A stretch of DNA of 64,000 bases, taken from contig NZ_RFLV01000002.1 in the NCBI RefSeq assembly GCF_004920405.1, positions 186,001-250,000 on the forward strand. Reading direction: 5' to 3'. Numbering within the stretch: the stretch's first letter is position 1; each line of letters opens with the position of its first letter. Under the pieces are notes generated by a model. The model saw only the letters and a program-made list of their open reading frames with translations, was not told where the DNA came from and searched no databases. The stretch comes from Pseudomonas leptonychotis. GTDB taxonomy: Bacteria > Pseudomonadota > Gammaproteobacteria > Pseudomonadales > Pseudomonadaceae. The position numbers were made by a program, and so were the translations under genes. Positions 51,798 to 63,452 of the stretch are shown here, piece by piece.

Positions 51798-52830
51798 CGC
51801 CACGGCTAACGCCTACTCGTTAGTGGATGTGGCACGCGCCAAGCGCCAAGGTTTACGCGTTGCCCTGGCGGTCACGGTAGGCTTCAGCATGGCGTTGGTA
51901 AACGGCAGCGTGTTGCCGTTTCTAGCGCCGTTGTTCGCTGCCCAGTTCTTGCTTGCAGGCTACAGCCCGCCTGGGGTACGCCAAGGGTTGGGCACCGTTG
52001 TGTTGATTTGTATTGTCGGGGCGTTGTTGGTTTTCCTGACGGGCCTGCTCGGCGAGCGTCCATTGGTTCTGCTGCCGCTGCTGTGGCTGTGCTATTTCTG
52101 TTGTTTTTACGCTCAGGGCCGCCAGATAGGTGGCGCTGGCCCAGCCTTGATGCTGGTGATTGGCATTGTGGTGCCCTTACTCGATATTTTGCAGCGTGAC
52201 CTGGGTGAATCAATCGTGTGGGTTCTGGCCAAGGCCGTGAGTGTCGGCTTACTCCTCGCCTGGGGGGCTCATGCCGTATTCCCAGATCCGGGCCAAGGTG
52301 ATGCAAACAGCCCCGCTTTATTACGCGCTGAGTCTGGCATCGTGACGCAACAAGCCATGGTCAGTGGTGCTATTTTGCTGGCGATCGTCACGCTCTGTTT
52401 GATCGACGCACGCCTCGCAACGGCGATGGTTATACCTATTACTGTGGCCTCTCTGCTCAGTCAACTTGAGCTTGGGATGAGCAAGCGAGCCGCGGTCGCG
52501 CTGATCGTGATCAACCTGCTCGGTGGAGTTGCGGCATCGCTGGCATTCACCTTTATCGAGTTAAGACCCAGCCTCTGGCTGGTGACACTCACCCTGCTGC
52601 TCATCAGCCTGCTGTTTGCTGGGCAGGCCGTGATGGGCACTCTGACGGGAAAGGTGTTTGGCGGTGGGCTTACGACATTTTTGATTCTCTTCGGCTTAGG
52701 CGTTTCGCCATTGCCAGGCGAAACGGCGGAGCTGTTTTCGACACGAATGGCCTATGTACTGCTCGCGGTTCTGTATGCCCTGTGCATGGCCAGCCTGTTC
52801 TGGCCCAGACCACGCAATGTCAGTTTTTAA
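51787..52830 (+). CDS. DUF2955 inner-membrane protein, putative efflux component
   Basis: A 347-residue protein with about ten membrane helices in two similar halves, the first beginning GLRVALAVTVGFSMALVNG. This is the DUF2955 family, related in layout to the FUSC/AaeB aromatic-acid exporters. The start overlaps the adaptor gene, so the two products form a pair. The substrate is unknown; aromatic acids or dyes are guesses from the family. No outer-membrane channel gene lies beside it, so a shared channel would be needed. Confidence 0.82.
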   Translation: MSADATANAYSLVDVARAKRQGLRVALAVTVGFSMALVNGSVLPFLAPLFAAQFLLAGYSPPGVRQGLGTVVLICIVGALLVFLTGLLGERPLVLLPLLWLCYFCCFYAQGRQIGGAGPALMLVIGIVVPLLDILQRDLGESIVWVLAKAVSVGLLLAWGAHAVFPDPGQGDANSPALLRAESGIVTQQAMVSGAILLAIVTLCLIDARLATAMVIPITVASLLSQLELGMSKRAAVALIVINLLGGVAASLAFTFIELRPSLWLVTLTLLLISLLFAGQAVMGTLTGKVFGGGLTTFLILFGLGVSPLPGETAELFSTRMAYVLLAVLYALCMASLFWPRPRNVSF

Positions 52831-52893
52831 GCGCTGTACTACTGATTCGCGCTGCACGCAGCGCCTACACTTATGGACGTTGGGCGCATTGGT

Positions 52894-53445
52894 TCAGCTG
52901 GTTTGCGTGCAGCTCGGTTGCCCTGCGGAATAACGAACCCCGGGGCTAACTGCAGCGTTGAACTCTTTTAACGCGGATGAGCCAATCAACAGCGGGAATT
53001 CAAACGCACTGCGATCCGTCAGATTAACTTCGATGTTCTTCAGTTCATCGCCTACACAGATGTCCATCGCAACCACTGGACGAGCTGTATACAGCTGTTT
53101 ATCACCTGGTTTGCGGTCATCGGCGCGGCGTTTGATGTAGCTCATCCGCGCCAACGGCTTTTCGATAACCTGTGCTTGTTTGGGGTTTTCCATACCTAAC
53201 TGGAAACGTACCCACTCACCACCATCGCGCTTGAACATTTCAATATTTTTGGCGCTTAACGAAGCGGTTTCGGCACCGGTGTCGAGTTTTGCGGGAAGGT
53301 TTAACGCCAGTTCCTGTAACGCAACCTGTTCGTGCAGACCGTAAATCTGTGGCTGGTTTGCCATCGCACCGGTTGTAAACAGCGCGGCGCAGAGTGTCAC
53401 TGCAGCCGTGATCTGCTTGCGGGGTACGAAGGTAAAAATTGGCAT
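52894..53445 (-). CDS. secreted retropepsin-like aspartic peptidase family protein (RloA/Zn_protease domain)
   Basis: A 183-residue periplasmic protein with a signal peptide cleaved near residue 29 (TTGAMA before NQP). The domain was named ATP-dependent zinc protease, but the visible motif KLDTGAETASL (Asp55-Thr-Gly-Ala) is the active-site triad of retropepsin-like aspartic peptidases, and LLIGSSALKEF is the usual second conserved block. The substrate is unknown. It stands alone between a convergent efflux gene and katG, behind the katG terminator. Confidence 0.8.
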   Translation of the reverse strand: MPIFTFVPRKQITAAVTLCAALFTTGAMANQPQIYGLHEQVALQELALNLPAKLDTGAETASLSAKNIEMFKRDGGEWVRFQLGMENPKQAQVIEKPLARMSYIKRRADDRKPGDKQLYTARPVVAMDICVGDELKNIEVNLTDRSAFEFPLLIGSSALKEFNAAVSPGVRYSAGQPSCTQTS

Positions 53446-53525
53446 AACGAGGCTCCGTTTCGGCTAGAAAGTGAAGCCACAGTAACGGGGCTGGCTGAAC
53501 TGAACCTGAATCAGCCATGTGCACA

Positions 53526-53562
53526 GAAAATCGCCCCGCCACGGGTAACCGTAGCGGGGCGA
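53526..53562 (-). terminator. katG terminator
   Basis: TCGCCCCGC and GCGGGGCGA form a 9-bp stem, and ACGG/CCGT can extend pairing inside it. On the minus strand a TTTTCT tract follows. It lies 30 bp after the katG stop. Confidence 0.8.
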
Positions 53563-53591
53563 GGTTTGTTGCGTTAAAGCGTTCTATCCGG

Positions 53592-55820
<2,229 letters not shown>

Positions 55821-55869
55821 TCACTTAACGTGTTGCACCTAGCTTGGTAGCTGGACTGAGAACGAGCCA

Positions 55870-55909
55870 ATAGGATTTAGGTATGACCTTTATAGTAGTC
55901 GCGGTCTAT
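55870..55909 (-). promoter_or_regulatory. candidate OxyR site upstream of katG
   Basis: ATAG (55870), GTAT (55881), ATAG (55892) are spaced by exactly seven bases each, as in the OxyR pattern ATAG-N7-CTAT-N7-ATAG-N7-CTAT. The fourth element is not in register: GGTC stands where CTAT is expected and CTAT occurs three bases later. It lies 68 bp before katG, a known OxyR target in other bacteria. Confidence 0.4.
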
Positions 55910-56038
55910 AACCTTGTGGTGATAGCGGGCGGCCCGCAGACATACTGTTTGTTTGCCAGCGCTCAGCAAGATGCGCTGGCAAAGTAGCGAACGCCTGCGC
56001 TAACACAGCCGAATTTATATGGCCTTATTTCACCAACA

Positions 56039-56245
56039 GTGAGCGCCCATAACGTGGAAGAATCCAGCCAAACAGAAACTGCCAGCGACGCCGAAGTGCT
56101 GGCGTATATGCAACGTCAACTACGCTCCGGTCGAGTCAAACCTGGCGTGCTGGTGAGCCTGACGCAAACGGCATTCGCCGATGTCAGCCATGAGCGCATC
56201 GTGGAGTGTTTCAAGCAGTTGGACTCAACGCTGCTCAAGCGTTGA
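56039..56245 (+). CDS. small hypothetical protein
   Basis: A 68-residue soluble open frame with a GTG start at 56039. It is acidic at the N-terminus and basic/helical later (QRQLRSGRVKPGVLVSL, HERIVECFKQLDSTLLKR). No domain was recognised and no strong ribosome-binding site is evident. A second GTG at 56054 would give 63 residues. The next gene begins 25 bp downstream, which supports it being real. Confidence 0.45.
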   Translation: MSAHNVEESSQTETASDAEVLAYMQRQLRSGRVKPGVLVSLTQTAFADVSHERIVECFKQLDSTLLKR

Positions 56246-56270
56246 GCGCGGCGCAATCACAGGGGCAATC

Positions 56271-56675
56271 ATGTTGGCTAAATGGCTGGTGAGTATTGGT
56301 ATCGTGTTTTATGCCGTCGTGGTGCCGATTTTTGAGCTCAATGACTCCCACGTATTCAACCCCAGCTGGCAAGCACATGCGCGCTTGCATGAGGTCTGGC
56401 AGCTGGCGACCAACTGTGCGATAGGTGCGTTCTCATTCTGGCTGGTGTGGTTTAGGGCCAACCTGCACCTGAGCAGCCTGATGACCGTCTTCGTCACCGG
56501 CGGTTTTCTCGTGGCCTATGTTTTGCGCGGCGCCTACGGCGGCTCAATGCAGTTGTCCGATGGTTCGGAAAAAATGGTTCTGGGAATCAATCTAGGCTCG
56601 TTTGCCTATTCGCTGGCGATCATTCTTGCGCTGCTGGCGCTGTACCTGGATCGCTCGTCCAGGGTCAGAACTTAA
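56271..56675 (+). CDS. four-helix membrane protein of unknown function
   Basis: A 134-residue protein with four hydrophobic segments and an AGGGGC ribosome-binding site before ATG 56271. The upstream in-frame start at 56181 overlaps the preceding small gene and is rejected. No family was recognised. It lies 62 bp before dsbB on the same strand and may be co-transcribed with it, but nothing in the sequence suggests a redox role (no conserved cysteine pair). Confidence 0.65.
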   Translation: MLAKWLVSIGIVFYAVVVPIFELNDSHVFNPSWQAHARLHEVWQLATNCAIGAFSFWLVWFRANLHLSSLMTVFVTGGFLVAYVLRGAYGGSMQLSDGSEKMVLGINLGSFAYSLAIILALLALYLDRSSRVRT

Positions 56676-56737
56676 GCCGACGCTTGTCGGCACAGTATCT
56701 GCCTTGGTCAATGCACCAGGCTTTTTCGGAGATTCAG

Positions 56738-57238
56738 ATGTCCCGCGTTCCTTCACTCAAAATCCTGCTCGCCCTGATCGCCCTCGCCTGTTTTGCCATG
56801 CTCGGTGGTGCTTTACTGCTTCAGCATCTGGCCGGTTGGGAGCCCTGCACTCTGTGTATCCAGATTCGCCTGTGGTTGCTCTGCGGTGGCGTGCTCAGCC
56901 TGCTGATTCTGGCCCTAGAAGCGGCCGGTCTGCGCTGGCTAAGCCTGGTGCTGTGGCCGCTGTTACTGGCTGCTGCGGGCATAGCGGTGTATGACAACAG
57001 CCATTTGGTGCTGATCGAGACTGGCGTGTTGGAGAGTTCAAGCTGCTCGCCCTTCCCTTTCTATGCCTTCTACCTGCCTCTGCATGAATGGCTGCCCAAC
57101 GTGTTTATGAGTGCCGGTGTTTGTGGGCAGAACGACTACAGCATTCTTGGCCTGTCATTCACCGTCTGGACGTTGCTGAGCGTCACTCTGCTGTTGGCAT
57201 TCTGCCTGTTCACGGCCTGGCGCGCTGTGCGTCGTTAA
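56738..57238 (+). CDS. dsbB: disulfide-bond formation protein DsbB
   Basis: A 166-residue inner-membrane protein that reoxidises DsbA and passes electrons to quinone. It has four helices and both cysteine pairs: Cys37-Cys40 in the first periplasmic loop (EPCTLC) and Cys103/Cys129 in the second loop. The segment PLHEWLPNVF is typical. The family also has a second DsbB copy in some pseudomonads, so which paralogue this is cannot be told. dsbA is not adjacent. A long hairpin follows the stop. Confidence 0.92.
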   Translation: MSRVPSLKILLALIALACFAMLGGALLLQHLAGWEPCTLCIQIRLWLLCGGVLSLLILALEAAGLRWLSLVLWPLLLAAAGIAVYDNSHLVLIETGVLESSSCSPFPFYAFYLPLHEWLPNVFMSAGVCGQNDYSILGLSFTVWTLLSVTLLLAFCLFTAWRAVRR

Positions 57239-57245
57239 TCATCCA

Positions 57246-57277
57246 CTCAGGCGCTTTGTCCTAACAAAGCGCCTGAG
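57246..57277. terminator. hairpin after dsbB
   Basis: A 14-bp perfect stem, CTCAGGCGCTTTGT and ACAAAGCGCCTGAG with a CCTA loop, lies 8 bp after the dsbB stop. There is no T-run, so it may be a weak terminator or protect the mRNA 3' end. Confidence 0.65.
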
Positions 57278-57391
57278 AATAAGCGGATTTCCGCCTGATT
57301 TCGGGTCGAGATGGCGACTTTCCGCCGCGCGCTGTGCGTTAAGTCACATGAGTTTGCTGAGCGTTCAAGCCCTTTAGCGCACATGCCGCTC

Positions 57392-57407
57392 TGGCATAAG
57401 CATTGCG
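57392..57407 (+). promoter_or_regulatory. sigma-54 (RpoN) promoter upstream of the TRAP-binding protein
   Basis: TGGCAT, five bases, TTGCG matches the -24/-12 consensus TGGCAC-N5-TTGCW with GG and GC at the required spacing. Upstream lie two direct TTTCCGCC repeats (57288 and 57319), possible activator sites. In the leader a hairpin GCATTGC/GCAATGC occurs at 57419-57437. Dicarboxylate TRAP systems in Pseudomonas are controlled by DctB/DctD with RpoN, which fits. Confidence 0.7.
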
Positions 57408-57459
57408 ATACAGCCCTGGCATTGCTCATAGCAATGCAGTGACCGCCAGCACCCGCTAG

Positions 57460-58530
<1,071 letters not shown>

Positions 58531-58595
58531 CTGCAAAGCCTGTGTAGCTGCTCACGTGCAAGCGGTAGCGATGAGTCGTGACGGGCGATTGATGA

Positions 58596-58618
58596 GATGT
58601 GCCCCCCGGTGGCACATC
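58596..58618. terminator. hairpin between convergent dctP and opmB
   Basis: GATGTGCC and GGCACATC form an 8-bp stem with a CCCCGGT loop. No T-run follows. It may terminate either gene. Confidence 0.45.
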
Positions 58619-58628
58619 CACTACCCCG

Positions 58629-60167
58629 TCAAGGCGCAGTTACAGCAGGTGTCTCTGGCAAAGCGCCAGGATTGCTTTCTAACAGCTCCTGTTGCAGCCA
58701 ACCGCCGCCCAGTGCAGCAATCAACTGTACGCTGGCGGTCAAACGGCTGCCGAGCAGGCTGAGATTGGTGCGCTCATTACTCAGTGCTGTCGCCTGCACG
58801 CTGACCACGCTATTGAAGTCCACAGTGCCGGCGCGGTACTGATTTTCGATCAGGCGCAGGGATTCACGAGCGGCGTCCAGCGCCTCCTGCTGCACCACGG
58901 CCTCCTGCTGCAACACACGCAGTTGCACCAGGTAGTCTTCCACCTCGCGGAAGCTATCGAGCACCGCTTGGCGGTATTGCGCCACGGTCTGATCATAAGC
59001 CGCCTCAGTGCGCTCCAGCTCTGCGCTACGCGCGCCGCCATCGAACAGGGTTAGCGCCAGCTGCGGGCCAAGAGACCAGAAGCGGTTAGGTAGATCGAAC
59101 CAGTCAGCAAAGCTGCTGCCACGGTAGCCGCCGCTGGCGGAAATAGTCAGATCCGGGTACCACGCGGCTTCGGCCACACCGATATTAGCGTTGGCGGCGA
59201 TTACCCGGCGCTCGGCGGCGGCGACATCCGGGCGGCGCTCCAGCAGCTGCGACGGCAAAGCCACGGGGATTTCGGGCAACACTGGAAGTTGCTCGCGCAC
59301 GGCGATGCTGAGCTCGCTGGGCGGCACGCCGATCAAGACGGCAATCGCATGTTCGAGCTGTGCGCGCTGCCATTTCAGGTCGATAGCCTGAGCCTGGGTG
59401 CTTTTCAGTTGGGTAAGCGCCTGGCTGACATCTGATTTCGGCACGATGCCGGCGTTATATTGATTTTCTGTGAGTTTCAGTGAGCGCGCATAGGCTGCGA
59501 CTGTGGCATCGAGCAAGCGCTGCTGATCATCCAGCACGCGCAATTGCAGGTAGTTCTGCACCAACTCCGACTGCAGGCTGAGTTTCAGTGCCGCCAGGTC
59601 GGCGGCGCTGGCCTCAACACCGGCGCGACTGGACTCCAGCGAGCGGCGCAACTTGCCCCAGATATCCAGCTCCCAGGCAGCATTCAGGCTGAGGTCATAG
59701 CTGTTGCTGATACCGCCCGTGCTGGTGGTTGTGCTGCTGGAACCACTGCCTTGGCTGCTGCGAGTGGCTCCGGCGCTGCTCGACAGGCTCGGGTAGAACG
59801 CAGCGCGTGCGCCGCGCACCAACGCGCGGGCCTGACGATATTGCGCCTCGCTGGCGGCGAGATTCTGGTTGGAGATATTCAAACGTTCGGCCAGGGCATT
59901 CAGCTCGGTGTCGCCATACAGCTGCCACCAGTTGCCGCGTTCCAGTGCATCGCCGGGCTTGGCCTGGGTCCAGCCTTCGATCTGTTTGAACTGCGCCGGA
60001 GCTTGCAGCGGCGGGCGTTGGTAGTCCGGGCCGATGGCGCAGCCACCTAATAATAAGCTGAGTGCAAGCAGCCCCATGTAGGAGCGGGCCATCCCCGCGA
60101 ATGGCTTCGCAACAGAAAAGGTCTCGCGAGCATGGCTCGCTCCTACGGGCGTTGGCAGCAGAGTCAT
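58629..60167 (-). CDS. opmB: OpmB-like outer-membrane channel lipoprotein with a REPIN-derived N-terminus
   Basis: A TolC-family outer-membrane factor of the OprM/NodT type and partner of the MuxBC transporters encoded upstream. The lipobox LGGC (Cys43 from the first ATG) precedes AIGPDYQRPP, typical of this group; two coiled-coil repeats follow. The start at 60167 overlaps the muxC stop as ATGA. Residues 8-30 are encoded entirely by a REPIN palindrome inserted in frame, so the n-region of the signal peptide is unusually long. Internal starts at residue 26 (MARSYMGLL) or 31 (MGLLAL) could be used instead. Length is 512 residues from the first start. Confidence 0.88.
   Translation of the reverse strand: MTLLPTPVGASHARETFSVAKPFAGMARSYMGLLALSLLLGGCAIGPDYQRPPLQAPAQFKQIEGWTQAKPGDALERGNWWQLYGDTELNALAERLNISNQNLAASEAQYRQARALVRGARAAFYPSLSSSAGATRSSQGSGSSSTTTSTGGISNSYDLSLNAAWELDIWGKLRRSLESSRAGVEASAADLAALKLSLQSELVQNYLQLRVLDDQQRLLDATVAAYARSLKLTENQYNAGIVPKSDVSQALTQLKSTQAQAIDLKWQRAQLEHAIAVLIGVPPSELSIAVREQLPVLPEIPVALPSQLLERRPDVAAAERRVIAANANIGVAEAAWYPDLTISASGGYRGSSFADWFDLPNRFWSLGPQLALTLFDGGARSAELERTEAAYDQTVAQYRQAVLDSFREVEDYLVQLRVLQQEAVVQQEALDAARESLRLIENQYRAGTVDFNSVVSVQATALSNERTNLSLLGSRLTASVQLIAALGGGWLQQELLESNPGALPETPAVTAP
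60078..60146. repeat. REPIN (two inverted REP sequences) inside the start of opmB
   Basis: GTAGGAGCGGGCC at the left end and GGCTCGCTCCTAC at the right end are inverted REP copies, with CCCCGCGA and TCGCGAG inner halves and a 23-bp spacer. Total length is 69 bp, exactly 23 codons, with no stop in the opmB frame. The GTAGGAGCG type is a widespread Pseudomonas REP family. Confidence 0.88.
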
Positions 60168-63100
60168 AACGGGGTTTCCAAGGCAGCGTCGGTGCGTACG
60201 CCACGCCAGCGGTTGACCCGGTGGCGCAGGCGGTCGAAGTACAGGTAGATCACTGGGGTGGTGTACAGGGTCAGCAGCTGGCTCAAGACCAACCCGCCAA
60301 CAATGGTGATGCCCAATGGCTGACGCATCTCCGCGCCTTCGGCGCTACTGAACATCAGCGGTAGCGCGCCGAGAATGGCGGCCAGGGTGGTCATCATGAT
60401 CGGGCGGAAACGCAACAGGCAGGCCTGGCGGATCGACTCCTGCGGGCTCAGGTGCTGCTGGCGTTCCAACTGCAGGGCCAGGTCGATCATCAGAATGGCG
60501 TTCTTTTTCACAATGCCAATCAGCAAAAACAGCCCGAGGAGCGAGATCAGGCTGAATTCGATGCTCATCAGTTGCAGCGCAAGCAGCGCGCCGACGCCGG
60601 CCGAGGGCAAGGTGGAGAGAATGGTCAGCGGGTGGATATAACTCTCATAGAGCACGCCGAGAACGATATACACCACCACCAATGCCAGCAGAATCATCCA
60701 CGGCTGGTTCTGTTGAGTTTGCTGGAACGCCCCACCGGTACCGCCCAGCATGCCTTGCACCTCGGTCGGTAAACCGACCCGCGCAATGGCGTTGTTGATG
60801 GCTTGGGTGGCTTGATCGAGGCTAACGCCTTCGGCCAGGGCAAAGCCGATATTTTCCACGGCAAACTGGCCCTGGTGGCTAACGCGATCCTCTTCCAGGC
60901 TGCGCTCCCAACGCGCAAAGCTGGATAACGGCACGCGCGCACCTTCTGCTGTAATCAATTGAATCTGATCAAGCGTCTCGGGGTATTGGGCGAACTGCGG
61001 ATTGATCTCCATGACCACGCTGTATTGGTTAAGGCTGTCGTAAATGGTGGAAATCTGCCGTTGGCTGAAGGCGTTGTTGAGCACCGCAGTGATCATGTTC
61101 ATATCCACGCCCAGGCGCTTGGCTACATCACGGTCCACCACCAGACGAATCTGCTGCGTACCCTCAACTTCCTTCGCATCGATATCGGTCAGCTCCGGCA
61201 GTGCGCGCAGTGCTTCGCGCACCGGAGGCAGCCACTTGCGCAGCGCATCCAGATCACCGGACAGCAGCATGTATTCGTTTTCCGAGCTACGCCCTTCCCG
61301 CCCGCCGATCTGCAGATCCTGATCGGGCATCAAAAACATCCGCCCGCCTGGGACTTTTGGCACGGTCTCGCGCAGGCGGCTGATCACCGCTTGCGAGCTG
61401 ATCTTGCGTTCAGTTACCGGCTTGAGACGCACGATCATAAAGGCGTTGTTGATCCCGCCACTGCCGCCGATAAAGCCGGCCACACTGTCCACCGCCGGGT
61501 CAGCCAGCACGGCGCGGCGGTAGATCTCCATTTTCGGCTGCATAACCTGAAACGACAGACCGTCATCGCCACGGATAAAACCGATCAGTTGGCCGGTGTC
61601 CTGCTGCGGCATAAAGGTTTTCGGCACGCTGACAAACAGGAAGATATTCAGTGCGATGGTCGCCAACAGGCTGAACAGCATCAGCAAGGAATGCTTGAGT
61701 GCCCAGTCCAAACCCCGCGCGTAAAACGCCAACACCCTCGTTTGCACAGCACCGCCCCAACGCTGCATGGCGCTGGGGCGGTGTTCGGAAGTTTCAGCTT
61801 TGAGCCAGCGCGCGCAGAGCATCGGCGTCAGCGTTAGCGACACCAACAAGGAAATCACGATGGCCACCGCCAGGGTGATGGAAAACTCGCGAAACAGCCG
61901 CTCGACAATACCGCCCATAAACAGGATCGAGATAAACACCGCAACCAAGGAGAGGTTCATCGCCAGTAAGGTAAAGCCCACCTCACGCGCGCCCTTGAAG
62001 GCCGCCGCCATCGGCGTCTCCCCGGCCTCGATATGCCGCGAGATGTTCTCCAGCACCACGATGGCATCGTCCACCACCAGGCCGGTGGCGATGATTAGCG
62101 CCATCAACGACAGGTTATTCAGGGAGAAATCCAGCAAGTACATCACCGCAAAGGTGCCGACCAGCGACACTGGCACCGCCAATGCCGGAATCAGCGCCGC
62201 ACGCCAACGGCCGAGGAAGGCGAACACCACCAGAATCACCAGCACCACGGCGATCAGCAGGGTCTGCTCGGCCTCATGCAGGGTCGCGGTGATCACCGGC
62301 GAGCGATCCATCGCCACTTGCAACTCGATGCTGGCGGGAATCACCGCGCGCAAAGCGGGTAACTGCTCGCGAATGCCGGCGATGGTTTCGATGATATTGG
62401 CGCCGGTCTGGCGGTTGATCACCAGCAGCACGGCCTGTTCATCATTGAAAAAACCACTGTTGTAGCGGTCCTCGACGCCATCGGTGACGGTGGCTACATC
62501 GCCCAGGCGTACCGCAGCGCCATCCTGGTAGCGAATGATCAGCGGCAGATAATCGGCGGCTTTCTCCAGCTGGTCGCTGGCCTGCACCTGCCAGTGCCGC
62601 TCTGCATCTTCCACGGCGCCTTTTGGCCGTTTGGCGTTGGCCGCACTGATGCTCTGGCGCACTTCATCCAGAGCGATGCCGTACTGATCGAGCAGGCGCG
62701 GCTCCAGGGCCACACGCACGGCGGGCAAGGAGCTGCCGCCAATCTGTACTTCGCCGACGCCGCTTACCTGGGCAAGCTTCTGCGCCAGGATGGTCGAGGC
62801 CACGTCGTACAGCTGGCCTTTGTCGAGCACCTCGCTGGTCAGCGACAGCACCATGATCGGCGCCTGCGACGGGTTGACCTTGGCGTAGGTCGGCATGCTG
62901 CGCATACCGCTGGGCAACAGCTCGCGCGAGGCATTGATCGCCGCCTGTACTTCCCGGGCAGCGGCGTTGATATCTCGATCCAAGTCGAACTGAATCATGA
63001 TCCGCGTGCTGCCCTGGCTGCTACGGCTGTTCATCTGGCTGATGCCGGCGATGGTGCCGAGCGAGCGCTCCAGCGGCGTGGCCACACTGGAGGCCATAAT

Positions 63101-63271
63101 CTGCGGGCTCGCGCCGGGCAGGCTGGCCTGCACGGTGATGGTGGGAAAATCCATCTGCGGCAGTGGTGCTACCGGTAGCAGGCCGAAGCTGACGCCGCCG
63201 AGCAGCAGAATCGCCAGGCTCAGCAGCAAAGTTGCCACCGGCCGGCGGATAAAGGGCGCGGAGAGGTTCAT
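60164..63271 (-). CDS. muxC: MuxC-like RND multidrug transporter
   Basis: A 1035-residue RND permease of the MdtB/MdtC type. It has 12 membrane helices, with the proton-relay pair in GLVVDDAIVVLENISRH (TM4) and KKNAILMIDLALQLE (TM10). MuxABC-OpmB of P. aeruginosa uses two RND subunits together, and the second subunit, muxB, lies upstream here. Exported compounds there include aztreonam, macrolides, novobiocin and tetracycline; this is inferred by family. It couples by ATGA overlap to opmB. The muxB-muxC spacer is 181 bp because a REPIN occupies it. Confidence 0.93.
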   Translation of the reverse strand: MNLSAPFIRRPVATLLLSLAILLLGGVSFGLLPVAPLPQMDFPTITVQASLPGASPQIMASSVATPLERSLGTIAGISQMNSRSSQGSTRIMIQFDLDRDINAAAREVQAAINASRELLPSGMRSMPTYAKVNPSQAPIMVLSLTSEVLDKGQLYDVASTILAQKLAQVSGVGEVQIGGSSLPAVRVALEPRLLDQYGIALDEVRQSISAANAKRPKGAVEDAERHWQVQASDQLEKAADYLPLIIRYQDGAAVRLGDVATVTDGVEDRYNSGFFNDEQAVLLVINRQTGANIIETIAGIREQLPALRAVIPASIELQVAMDRSPVITATLHEAEQTLLIAVVLVILVVFAFLGRWRAALIPALAVPVSLVGTFAVMYLLDFSLNNLSLMALIIATGLVVDDAIVVLENISRHIEAGETPMAAAFKGAREVGFTLLAMNLSLVAVFISILFMGGIVERLFREFSITLAVAIVISLLVSLTLTPMLCARWLKAETSEHRPSAMQRWGGAVQTRVLAFYARGLDWALKHSLLMLFSLLATIALNIFLFVSVPKTFMPQQDTGQLIGFIRGDDGLSFQVMQPKMEIYRRAVLADPAVDSVAGFIGGSGGINNAFMIVRLKPVTERKISSQAVISRLRETVPKVPGGRMFLMPDQDLQIGGREGRSSENEYMLLSGDLDALRKWLPPVREALRALPELTDIDAKEVEGTQQIRLVVDRDVAKRLGVDMNMITAVLNNAFSQRQISTIYDSLNQYSVVMEINPQFAQYPETLDQIQLITAEGARVPLSSFARWERSLEEDRVSHQGQFAVENIGFALAEGVSLDQATQAINNAIARVGLPTEVQGMLGGTGGAFQQTQQNQPWMILLALVVVYIVLGVLYESYIHPLTILSTLPSAGVGALLALQLMSIEFSLISLLGLFLLIGIVKKNAILMIDLALQLERQQHLSPQESIRQACLLRFRPIMMTTLAAILGALPLMFSSAEGAEMRQPLGITIVGGLVLSQLLTLYTTPVIYLYFDRLRHRVNRWRGVRTDAALETPL

Positions 63272-63325
63272 GCCGCCCCCCTTATAGAAGACCGTTCACT
63301 TAAGACCTGCGAGTGACCTTTTTTT

Positions 63326-63392
63326 GTAGCCCGGATGTAATCCGGGGAAACGTATAACAGCTGGTACCGTTCCCGGATTGCATCCGGGCTAC
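63326..63392. repeat. REPIN of the GTAGCCCGGAT type between muxB and muxC
   Basis: GTAGCCCGGATGTAATCCGG at the left and its inverted counterpart ending CATCCGGGCTAC at the right enclose a 25-bp centre. This is a different REP family from the one in opmB. It lies in the muxB-muxC spacer and could fold as a strong hairpin in the mRNA, but no T-run follows. Confidence 0.88.
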
Positions 63393-63452
63393 GATTCGGC
63401 CCTTTGCTTGCGATAAACACTTCGCTAGCAAGTTGGCCCTTACACACAGTAC

